Source: Planctomycetota bacterium (GTDB lineage: Bacteria > Planctomycetota > Phycisphaerae > FEN-1346). Taken from it: a stretch of DNA of 13,757 nt. Below, piece after piece: positions 5,882 through 12,194 of the stretch. Each line of letters begins with the position of its first letter. Position 1 is the first letter of the stretch. The notes beneath the pieces are model-generated. The model had not been told where the DNA came from and did no database searches. It was given only the letters and a program-made list of their open reading frames with translations. Location of the stretch: positions 1 to 13,757 of the forward strand of contig JAPLMO010000486.1 in the NCBI GenBank assembly GCA_026386995.1. The letters run 5' to 3'. A program made the translations under genes and the position numbers.

Positions 5882-8422
5882 TTACTTCGCCACGATATTA
5901 AGCATCCGCCCGGGGATGTAAATCACCTTGCGGACCGCGGCGGCGCCGATGAATTCCTTGATCTTATCGAGCCCCAGGGCCGTCGCGCTGACGACCTCTT
6001 CGCTCGCACCGGCCGGCACCTGCACGTGCGCCCGCAGTTTGCCGTTGACCTGGACGGGGATCGAGAGCACGTCTTCCCGGCACGCCGCCTCCGAAAATTC
6101 CGGCCACCCCGCCGCCAGCACCGACGGTTCGTGCCCCAGCGTCACCCACAGTTCCTCCGCGAAATGGGGCACAAATGGCGCGAGCAGCCGCACCATCGAC
6201 TCCAGCGCGAAGCGGAGGACGGGGGCGGCCTCGGCGGCGCGCGGGGCTTCGGCAATAGCGTTCGCCAGTTCCATCACGGCGGCCACGGCGGTGTTGAACT
6301 GCCAGGAGTGCTCGATGTCGTCGGTCACCTTGCGGATGGTCTGGTGGGTCTTTCGCCAGAGGGCCTTGGCGGCCGCATCGAGGTCGCCGCCATCTCCGGC
6401 GTACGGCCGCACGCTCGCCATCACCTCCATCCGCTCGGCCGCCTGCCGCCACACGCGGTCCAGGAACCGGCGTGCGCCCACGATGGCGTCGTCCTGCCAC
6501 TCGGCGTCCTTCTGCGGCGGACCGACAAAGAGCGTGTACAGGCGCTGCGTGTCAGCCCCGTACTCGGCGATAACGGCATCGGGCGAGACCACGTTACCCT
6601 TGCTCTTAGACATCTTCTCCAGTTTATGCGTAATGGAGGACTGCTTGCAGATCATCCCCTGCGTGAAGAGCGCCTTGAACGGCTCGGCGAAGCCCACATG
6701 CCCGGCGTCGAAGAGCGCCTTGCAGATAAACCGCGTGTAGAGGAGGTGCAGCACGGCGTGTTCGATGCCGCCGATGTACTGGTCCACCGGCATCCAATAA
6801 TCCACTTTCGCGCGGTCGAAGGGCTTCGCGTTCGGCTTGCGCTCGGCGTCGGTCAGCGTGTACCTGAGGAAGTACCAGCAAGAGCAGAGCCACTGGGCCA
6901 GGGTGTCGGTCTCGCGCCGCGCGGCCGCGCCGCACGCCGGGCACGGCACGTTCACCCACGAGGCGACCTTCGCCAGCGGGCTTTCGCCCTTGGGCGGGAA
7001 CTCCACGTCGGTTTCCGGCGGCAGTTCCACCGGCAGTTGATCCATCGGCACCAGCACTATGCCGCACGAGGGGCAGTGGATGACCGGAATCGGGGCGCCC
7101 CAGTACCTCTGGCGGCTGATGAGCCAGTCGCGCAGGCGATAGTGGACCGTCCGGGCGCCCATCTTCTCGGCGTCAAGGTACGCAATAACGTCCGGGATGC
7201 CCGACGGCGACAGCGTGCCGCTCATCGGGCCGGAATCGACCATGACGCCGGCATCTACATATGCCGTCTCAAGCGCATCGGCGTGCAGCGGCCGCGGCTC
7301 GCACGCCATCGGCCCCGTGCCGGGGTCGGCCGGCTGTATCACCACCTTGACCGGCAGCCCGTACTTCCTGGCGAACTCAAAATCGCGCTGGTCGTGGGCG
7401 GGCACGGCCATGACGGCCCCCGTGCCATACTCCATCAGCGCGTAGTTGGCCACCCACAGGGGAACGCGCTCGCCATTGACCGGATTGATGCAATGTGCCC
7501 CCGTAAACACGCCCTCTTTTTCGACTGCCGCGTCGCCGCGCACGGCGGCCGATTGCAGGCGGCACCGCTCGCAGAACGCGAGCACTTCCTTCTCGCGGGG
7601 CGTGCCGGCCACGAGTTTGCGGACCAGCGGATGCTCCGGTGCAAGGCTCATAAACGTGACGCCCCACAGAGTGTCCGGCCGCGTGGTGAAGACCGGCAGC
7701 GGCGTGCCATCTTCCAACTTAAAGTCCACCCGCGCCCCCTCGCTGCGGCCGATCCAGTTAGCCTGCATCGTGCGGACGGTCTCGGGCCACTCGCCGAGTT
7801 GCGAGAGGTCCTCCAGCAACCGCTGGGCGTACTCTGTGATCTTAAAGAACCACTGCGGGATGTCGCGCTTCGCCACTTCGGCCCCGCATCGGTCGCACTT
7901 GCCGTCGACGACTTCCTCGTTCGCCAGGCCCGTCTGGCACGACGGGCACCAGTTGACCGCGGCCTTCCGCTGGTACGCCAGGCCGCGCTCGTACAGGACC
8001 AGGAAAATCCATTGCGTCCACTTGTAGTAATCGACAGCACTTGTGTTGACCTCTCGCCGCCAGTCGTATCCGACGCCCCAGCGACGGAACTGCTCCTTCA
8101 TGTGCGAGACGTTCTGCTCGACCCAGGTGCGCGGCAGGACGCCCTTTTTGATGGCGGCGTTCTCGGCGGGCAGACCGAAGGCGTCCCAGCCCATCGGCGC
8201 CAGGACCTCGTAGCCGCGCATCATCTTGTAGCGCATCACGACGTCGCCGATAATGTAGTTGCGGCCGTGGCCGACGTGCAGCACGCCCGACGGGTACGGA
8301 AACATCGTGAGGCAGTAGAACTTCCTGGCGCGGGGCGCGCGGCCGTCGACCTCGAAGGTGCGGTGGTCTTCCCACCACTTCTGCCAGCGCGACTCCACGG
8401 TTTGCGGATCGTAAGCGTCCAT
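5882..8422 (-). CDS. leuS: Leucyl-tRNA synthetase
   Basis: 846 residues, close to the usual bacterial length (about 860). This class Ia enzyme charges tRNA-Leu with leucine in the cytoplasm. The HIGH motif is HVGH at 49-52 (PYPSGVLHVGHGRNY) and KMSKS is at 603-607 (LEKMSKSKGNVV). The zinc-site cysteines C159, C162, C176 and C179 are in WCPSC...CDRC. The editing domain contains TTRPDT at 246-251 and the downstream AVPAHDQRDFEFA. The anticodon-binding and C-terminal domains follow to KVIYIPGRML near the end. The start ATG at 8422 is followed directly by the typical YDPQTVESRWQKWWE, and AAAGG (complement of 8429-8433) lies 6 bases upstream. The open frame continues upstream to 8677, but this covers the promoter and a hairpin repeat and is not coding. 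A long antisense frame on the plus strand is a shadow. Confidence 0.98.
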   Translation of the reverse strand: MDAYDPQTVESRWQKWWEDHRTFEVDGRAPRARKFYCLTMFPYPSGVLHVGHGRNYIIGDVVMRYKMMRGYEVLAPMGWDAFGLPAENAAIKKGVLPRTWVEQNVSHMKEQFRRWGVGYDWRREVNTSAVDYYKWTQWIFLVLYERGLAYQRKAAVNWCPSCQTGLANEEVVDGKCDRCGAEVAKRDIPQWFFKITEYAQRLLEDLSQLGEWPETVRTMQANWIGRSEGARVDFKLEDGTPLPVFTTRPDTLWGVTFMSLAPEHPLVRKLVAGTPREKEVLAFCERCRLQSAAVRGDAAVEKEGVFTGAHCINPVNGERVPLWVANYALMEYGTGAVMAVPAHDQRDFEFARKYGLPVKVVIQPADPGTGPMACEPRPLHADALETAYVDAGVMVDSGPMSGTLSPSGIPDVIAYLDAEKMGARTVHYRLRDWLISRQRYWGAPIPVIHCPSCGIVLVPMDQLPVELPPETDVEFPPKGESPLAKVASWVNVPCPACGAAARRETDTLAQWLCSCWYFLRYTLTDAERKPNAKPFDRAKVDYWMPVDQYIGGIEHAVLHLLYTRFICKALFDAGHVGFAEPFKALFTQGMICKQSSITHKLEKMSKSKGNVVSPDAVIAEYGADTQRLYTLFVGPPQKDAEWQDDAIVGARRFLDRVWRQAAERMEVMASVRPYAGDGGDLDAAAKALWRKTHQTIRKVTDDIEHSWQFNTAVAAVMELANAIAEAPRAAEAAPVLRFALESMVRLLAPFVPHFAEELWVTLGHEPSVLAAGWPEFSEAACREDVLSIPVQVNGKLRAHVQVPAGASEEVVSATALGLDKIKEFIGAAAVRKVIYIPGRMLNIVAK

Positions 8423-8457
8423 GCGATGCCTTTCGTGCTTCGGATTTTGAGGCCATG

Positions 8458-8486
8458 ATTCTAGGTTGCCGGGGGCTGGTTGGCAA
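8458..8486 (-). promoter_or_regulatory. Sigma-70-like promoter of leuS
   Basis: On the minus strand: -35 TTGCCA (complement of 8481-8486), 17-bp spacer, -10 TAGAAT (complement of 8458-8463). Transcription would start near 8451, leaving a leader of about 28 bases that includes the AAAGG ribosome site. No T-box-like leader is possible in so short a space. Confidence 0.65.
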
Positions 8487-8511
8487 GCACGCAGTGCCTG
8501 GCCGACGCCTC

Positions 8512-8571
8512 GTAGCGCGGGGCCTTGTGCCCCGCGTTTGCGAACACGCGGGGGATAAACCCCCGCGCTAC
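8512..8571. repeat. Composite hairpin repeat family F5
   Basis: Two hairpins: CGCGGGGC-CTTGT-GCCCCGCG (8516-8536) and CGCGGGGG-ATAAA-CCCCCGCG (8547-8567). The outer ends also form an exact 11-bp inverted repeat, GTAGCGCGGGG (8512-8522) with CCCCGCGCTAC (8561-8571). The unit can therefore fold either as two small hairpins or as one long stem. It lies between the divergent leuS and kinase promoters. Confidence 0.85.
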
Positions 8572-8639
8572 ACCCCGACGGAACACGCGGGCCCAGGCGC
8601 ACGCGCACGCACCTTGGCGAACTCAGGCCGAATTCAAGG

Positions 8640-8668
8640 TTGACTCTGCCCGTACGATAAGCGATAGT
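8640..8668 (+). promoter_or_regulatory. Sigma-70-like promoter of the protein kinase gene, predicted near-leaderless
   Basis: -35 TTGACT (8640-8645), 17-bp spacer, -10 GATAGT (8663-8668; four of six consensus bases). The predicted start is near 8675, about 3 bases before the ATG at 8678. No Shine-Dalgarno precedes the ATG, which fits a leaderless message. Confidence 0.55.
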
Positions 8669-8677
8669 TTTCCGCAT

Positions 8678-10852
8678 ATGGCTGACGCATCACACGAGGC
8701 ATATTTCCAGGAACTCCTCGCCAAGGGGATGGCCGGCGCCGAGGAAGTCGCCGAGGCACGCCGCCTCATGGCCGAGGCCGCCGCGCGCGGCCGGGGGCTG
8801 TCCGCCGCCGAGGCCCTCCTGCGGGCCGGCGCCCGGGCCGCCCACGCCCACCACGCCGCCCCTGCCGCCGCCCCCGACGCCGCCACGGACGCCGCCGAGG
8901 CCGGCGCGGCCGCCGCCATGCCGTCTTCCGACCTGGAGGTGCTCGAAAAACTCGGGCGCGGCAGCCAGGCGGTGGTCTTCAGGTGCCGCCAGATTTCGCT
9001 GGACCGCATCGTGGCGGCCAAGATTCTGCTGGCCCGAATCGCCCGCGACCCCGAGGCCCGCGAGCGGTTCCTCAGCGAGGCGCGCCAGGCTGCAAACCTC
9101 TCGCACCCCAACATCGTCACCATCCACCAGATCCTGCCGTTCAAGGCGCGGTCGGCATCCGGCGGCGAGCCCATCGACACATTTTGCATCGTAATGGAGT
9201 GCGTCGACGGCGGATCGGTCGCCGAACTGCTGGCGGCCCGCAAACGATTCGACCCCGCCGAGGCCGCCTGCATCATCCGCTCCGTCGCCGAGGCGCTCGT
9301 CCTCGCCCACGGCCGCGGCATCATCCACCGCGACATCAAGCCCGCCAACATCCTGCTGACCCAGGGCGGCATGGTCAAACTGGCCGACCTCGGCTTGGCG
9401 ATGCCGCTGTCGGACGCGCAGCAGGCGGGCCAGGCCGGCCGGGCCTGCGGCACGCCATACTACATCTCGCCGGAACAGGTGCGAGGCGACGCCGCCATCG
9501 ATTGCCGCGCCGACCTGTACTCCCTGGCGGCCACGTTCTATCAGATGGTGGTCGGCGAGCCGCCCTTCACGGCCGCGACGCCGCGGGAAGTCGTGCGCAA
9601 GCACCTGCTTGAGAAAGTGCCGGACCCGCGCCTGCGTGTGCCGGAACTGCCGGATGCGCTGTGCCGGATGCTTATGCAGGGGATGGCCAAAGACCGCAAG
9701 GACCGCTACGAGAGCGCCGAGCACTTTATCGTCGCCCTGGACCGGATATTTCCGGCCCCCGTTGCCGCCGTCGTCGGCTCAGGCGAGCCGCAGGCCGCCG
9801 GGCAGGGCCACAAGGCCGCGCCGCCCGCCGCCGACCAGACCGTGCCGGCCTCCGCGGCAATGCTGGAGCAACTGGCGGCCGTCCCGGAATCGGAGCGCCG
9901 CCGCGCCGATCGCGTCGACGTCCTGGCGGCAAAAGCCGCCATGGCCGCTACGACCGGCCGCGCGACGGCCACGCATGCCGGCCGGCCCGCCCATGCCGAT
10001 GCCGCGCGCGATCCCGAGCGGGCCCGCAAGCGCAAACTCGTGCTGATCTCGACCTTCGGCGTACTGGTCGTCTTGGCCGCCGTGGTGACCACGGTGGTCA
10101 TAATCCTGTTCCCGCCGCCGTCCGACCCCGGCGCAAAGGCCCCGCGCACAAACAACACAACCATACCTCCGACGCCGCCGGTCGCACCGCCCGAGCCGCC
10201 GAAAGAGACCGGCCCGGCCGTCGCGAACACCACGAAGCCGCCCGAGCCGCCGAAAGAGGAAAAGCCTCCCGCGCCGCCCGCGCCGCAGGTCGCACCGCCT
10301 GCGCCGCAGGTAGCGCCGCCTGCGCCGCAGGTCGCGCCGCCTGCGCCGCAGGTCGCACCGCCTGCGCCGCAGGTCGCACCGCCCGCGCCGCCGCCTGCGC
10401 CGCCGAAAGAGGAAAAGCCGCCCGCGCCGCCGGGGAAGATAGGCACGGCCGTCATCCTCAGGGCCGCCAACGCCAAGATCACGGGCCCCAACGCCAAGTA
10501 CGAGAAGCATGGCCCGCCCGACATCCGCGATAACATCGGCCACTGGAACAAGGCCGACACGTCCGTCTCGTGGAAAGCCCAGGTCCCGCACGCGGGCACC
10601 TACGCGGTCGAGGTCACGTACGCGCGGGACAACACCAACTCGCCCGGCGCCTACATCGTCGATGTCGCGGGCAAGAAACTCAAGGGAACGGCCAAGGGCA
10701 CCGGCTCCTGGGGCAACTTCATGCAGGTCAGACTCGGCATGATCTTTATCGACACGGCCGGCCCGGCCACAATCACCGTGCGGCCCGTGTCGGTGCCTGG
10801 CGACGGGCTGATGAACCTCCAGGCGGTAACGCTCACTCTCGTCGGGCCGTAG
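8678..10852 (+). CDS. Transmembrane Ser/Thr protein kinase with extracytoplasmic carbohydrate-binding-like domain
   Basis: 724 residues. An Ala-rich helical segment (1-80) precedes a Hanks-type kinase domain (about 86-358). Its landmarks are glycine loop GRGSQAVV (93-100), ATP lysine K115 (VAAK), alpha-C E134, catalytic HRD 217-219 with K221 and N224, metal-binding DLG 237-239 (DLG rather than DFG), SPE 264-266 and D279. A basic/Ala-rich juxtamembrane stretch leads to one membrane helix (about 454-478). It is followed by a Pro-rich stalk (about 480-586) with five APQVAPP repeats, and a C-terminal beta-rich domain (588-724) containing HWNKADTSVSWKAQVPHAGTY and MNLQAVTLTL. That domain resembles the CBM6/galactose-binding-like modules of planctomycete glycosidases. 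Inference: a receptor kinase sensing a glycan outside the cytoplasm. The ATG at 8678 is preferred over upstream TTG starts, which lie in repeats and the promoter. Confidence 0.92.
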   Translation: MADASHEAYFQELLAKGMAGAEEVAEARRLMAEAAARGRGLSAAEALLRAGARAAHAHHAAPAAAPDAATDAAEAGAAAAMPSSDLEVLEKLGRGSQAVVFRCRQISLDRIVAAKILLARIARDPEARERFLSEARQAANLSHPNIVTIHQILPFKARSASGGEPIDTFCIVMECVDGGSVAELLAARKRFDPAEAACIIRSVAEALVLAHGRGIIHRDIKPANILLTQGGMVKLADLGLAMPLSDAQQAGQAGRACGTPYYISPEQVRGDAAIDCRADLYSLAATFYQMVVGEPPFTAATPREVVRKHLLEKVPDPRLRVPELPDALCRMLMQGMAKDRKDRYESAEHFIVALDRIFPAPVAAVVGSGEPQAAGQGHKAAPPAADQTVPASAAMLEQLAAVPESERRRADRVDVLAAKAAMAATTGRATATHAGRPAHADAARDPERARKRKLVLISTFGVLVVLAAVVTTVVIILFPPPSDPGAKAPRTNNTTIPPTPPVAPPEPPKETGPAVANTTKPPEPPKEEKPPAPPAPQVAPPAPQVAPPAPQVAPPAPQVAPPAPQVAPPAPPPAPPKEEKPPAPPGKIGTAVILRAANAKITGPNAKYEKHGPPDIRDNIGHWNKADTSVSWKAQVPHAGTYAVEVTYARDNTNSPGAYIVDVAGKKLKGTAKGTGSWGNFMQVRLGMIFIDTAGPATITVRPVSVPGDGLMNLQAVTLTLVGP
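10280..10384 (+). repeat. Five 21-bp tandem repeats encoding APQVAPP (kinase stalk)
   Basis: Units start at 10280, 10301, 10322, 10343 and 10364 and differ only at a few synonymous positions. They encode residues 535-569 of the kinase, five heptapeptides in the predicted extracytoplasmic Pro-rich stalk. Near identity at DNA level suggests recent expansion, so the copy number may vary between strains. Confidence 0.95.
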
Positions 10853-10878
10853 CGTCGCCGCCTCCCGCCGGGCGCGCG

Positions 10879-10974
10879 AACCCCCGGCACTGCCGGGGGA
10901 TGCCGTGGCACTGGCGCGGCGTGCGGGCACGGGGGGGCGCACTCGCGCACCGCATCCCCCCGCAGTGCGGGGGG
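10879..10974. repeat. Facing pair of hairpin family F2, copies 2 and 3
   Basis: Copy 2: CCCCCGGC-ACT-GCCGGGGG (10881-10899); the 28 bases 10879-10906 equal 3489-3516. Copy 3 is inverted: GCATCCCCCCGC, loop AGT, GCGGGGGG (stem 10956-10963 with 10967-10974). Aligned in the same orientation, copy 3 differs by paired changes on both sides of the stem that keep it perfect. The pair follows the kinase stop by 26 bases and could act as an mRNA 3' end or terminator, although no U-tract is present. Confidence 0.85.
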
Positions 10975-11031
10975 CTTGTTGTGCCGCCGGACGCGCGAAA
11001 AACCCCTCTGGCGATAGCGCCAGGGCCGATT

Positions 11032-11045
11032 GACACAATTTTGTC
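11032..11045. promoter_or_regulatory. Possible operator or outlying site, GACA-N6-TGTC
   Basis: GACACAATTTTGTC is a near-palindrome with the same GACA/TGTC half-sites as the repeats inside the following gene, but with a spacer of 6 instead of 3. It lies about 160 bases upstream of the initiator-like start codon. It may be a site for the same protein, for example for autoregulation; this is inference from half-site similarity only. Confidence 0.35.
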
Positions 11046-11204
11046 CCCCCTCAAAAACAATCTTCCGAAATTCTGCAAAACGTAACTCCCGCATTATCAA
11101 CGACTTCGGTCACTTCGCCTTCCCGCCGACGCCTCCAAAGTGAGCAAAGACGTGGACTCCCGGCCTCTTATGAGAAGGCCGCACGGACCCGGAGCGAAGC
11201 GCCG

Positions 11205-12155
11205 ATGCAACCTGTTCCGCCGCCTTACGTCGCCATGCCGATGGCGATCCTGAAAATGGACCGCCTTAGGCCCTCGTCGAAACTCGTGTGGGCCTTTCTG
11301 AGGAACCGCGAGCAGTCCGACTGGACCCGCCTGCCGCAACTCCAACTCATCGCCGGCTACGTGGGCCTCGCCCCGCGCAGCGTCACGCGCGCCATCAGGC
11401 AACTGTGCCAGACGAGTCCGACGCTCCTGTTGCTCCATACGGAGCCGCGCGGCGAGCGCCAGTTGACTTACTACCGCACCGGGGCGATCCGCGTCGCGCC
11501 GGTGGCGACAAAATGTCGGCCCGCGACGGACAAAATGTCCGCCGGAGGGCGACAGAATGGACCCCGGTCACCTGACAACTTGTCGCGCCATACATATAAG
11601 CAAGAAGTAAGGTTACCTGAAAAGGAAGAGAGAAAGGGTGCGGCCGACGGACCCTCTCCCTCTGGTTCTGCAAGAGACTCTGAAACGGCCACGGCAACAA
11701 CGGCCACGGCAACGGCCACAACAGCGACGGCCGACGGCGGCCACGACGGCGACGGCGACTCCCTCAACCCCTCCGAGGCCCTGATCCTGCGCCACGTCTT
11801 CCCGCACGGCTGCACGCGCAACCAGCGGGCGTGCCTGATGCAGGCGGTGGTCACCGGGCGGCGGGCCGGGGCGACGTACGCGTTCCTGGCCAACGCGGCC
11901 ACGGCCCCGAGCGAAAAGACGGCCCCGTGGTTCGTCCTCGAAGAGCAGGTGGCCAAACTGCGGGCCGACGCCGCCCTGGCCGCCAAGTGGTTCGAGAACC
12001 CCGCCCTGGGCCGCCTCGGGGCCTACTATGCCGCCCTCCAGAGAGAAGGCGCCGGCAGGATGAAAGCCTGGTGGCACGAGTATCCCGACCGCCTGGCGCG
12101 AGGGCGGTGGCTGTTTGAGTGGCCGAAATCGTGCAATGTGCAGCGTGCAAAGTGA
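11205..12155 (+). CDS. HTH_36-type replication-initiator-like protein with internal iterons
   Basis: 316 residues. Residues 9-80 match the winged-helix pattern of HTH_36 (PF13730), common in phage and plasmid replication proteins: MAILKMDRLRPSSKLVWAFL, then LIAGYVGLAPRSVTRAIRQL as the helix-turn-helix. Residues 100-190 are a low-complexity linker (KEERKG, a Thr/Ala repeat at 161-177, DGGHDGDGD). Residues 187-310 form a helical C-terminal domain (LNPSEALILRHVFPHGCTRNQRACLMQAV...WFENPALGRLGAYYAALQ) that I do not recognise. Start ATG 11205 has GGAG about 10 bases upstream. Replication function is inferred from the fold type and the origin-like repeats in the linker-coding part. It could instead be a plain phage-type regulator. 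The last residues run into a 7-bp tandem repeat. Confidence 0.72.
   Translation: MQPVPPPYVAMPMAILKMDRLRPSSKLVWAFLRNREQSDWTRLPQLQLIAGYVGLAPRSVTRAIRQLCQTSPTLLLLHTEPRGERQLTYYRTGAIRVAPVATKCRPATDKMSAGGRQNGPRSPDNLSRHTYKQEVRLPEKEERKGAADGPSPSGSARDSETATATTATATATTATADGGHDGDGDSLNPSEALILRHVFPHGCTRNQRACLMQAVVTGRRAGATYAFLANAATAPSEKTAPWFVLEEQVAKLRADAALAAKWFENPALGRLGAYYAALQREGAGRMKAWWHEYPDRLARGRWLFEWPKSCNVQRAK
11507..11584. repeat. Four iteron-like repeats GACA-N3-TGTC at 22-23-bp period
   Basis: GACAAAATGTC at 11507 and 11529 (identical), GACAGAATGGA at 11551 (left half only) and GACAACTTGTC at 11574. Spacing is 22, 22 and 23 bp, about two helical turns, so all sites face the same side of the DNA. The copies lie in different codon phases (offsets 2, 0, 1, 0 from the gene frame) and encode unrelated peptides. 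They are therefore conserved as DNA, not as protein. Confidence 0.8.
11585..11640. other. AT-rich, purine-biased stretch next to the iterons (candidate DNA unwinding element)
   Basis: About 32 of 56 bases are A or T, against roughly one third in the surroundings. It begins with ATACATATAAG and continues as a plus-strand purine run around GAAAAGGAAGAGAGAAAGGG. It directly follows the fourth iteron, as the AT-rich region follows the iterons in lambda-type origins. It encodes a charged part of the linker (around KEERKG). The role is inferred. Confidence 0.5.
11685..11714 (+). repeat. 15-bp direct repeat in the initiator linker (Thr/Ala)
   Basis: ACGGCCACGGCAAC occurs at 11685 and again at 11700, followed by degenerate ACGGCC/ACGGCG units to about 11755. 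It encodes alternating Thr/Ala and then Gly/Asp, a simple-sequence expansion in a disordered linker. Confidence 0.75.
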
Positions 12156-12172
12156 AGAGTGCGGAGTGCACG
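12131..12172. repeat. 7-bp tandem repeat, consensus GTGCARN, six units
   Basis: Units GTGCAAT, GTGCAGC, GTGCAAA, GTGAAGA, GTGCGGA and GTGCACG, with every unit starting GTG. The array forms the last codons and the stop of the initiator-like gene and most of the 39-base gap to the next gene. Confidence 0.8.
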
Positions 12173-12194
12173 GGCAAACGAAAGGAGCATCACG

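Larger units (their letters stand above)
10853..11204. other. 352-base non-coding gap between kinase and initiator-like genes
   Basis: I see no credible gene here. It holds the facing pair of F2 hairpins (10879-10974), a small hairpin CTGGCG-ATAG-CGCCAG (11008-11023), a GACA-N6-TGTC site (11032-11045), a base-composition shift to AT-rich sequence around 11030-11100, and a 6-bp stem CGGCCT/AGGCCG (11161-11181) in the leader of the next gene. A TTGACA at 11030-11035 has no good -10 at 16-18 bp, so I do not call a promoter. Confidence 0.6.

Noticed and set aside
5777..8458. Long plus-strand open frame antisense to leuS
   Set aside because: It is a GC-driven shadow: His/Arg/Gly/Pro-rich with no domain pattern, while the minus strand encodes a complete leucyl-tRNA synthetase with all motifs.
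8423..8677. N-terminal extension of leuS to 8677
   Set aside because: Leucyl-tRNA synthetases start near YDPQ..E..WQ..W; the extension covers a promoter, a ribosome site and the F5 repeat.
8525..8677. Upstream TTG starts for the protein kinase
   Set aside because: The extra residues are read from the F5 repeat and the promoter and show no helix or signal sequence.
10904..10920. Sigma-54 promoter around TGGCAC
   Set aside because: The required TTGC element at the correct distance is missing.
9779..11038. Long minus-strand open frame opposite the kinase stalk
   Set aside because: Arg-rich repeat shadow of the Pro/Ala codon repeats on the plus strand.
11030..11061. Promoter with -35 TTGACA for the initiator-like gene
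   Set aside because: No acceptable -10 at 16-18 bp; the best, AACAAT, is 20 bp away.
11507..11584. CRISPR array
   Set aside because: The 22-bp period is too short, the repeats are 11 bp, there are no unique 28-40-bp spacers and no cas genes; iterons fit better.
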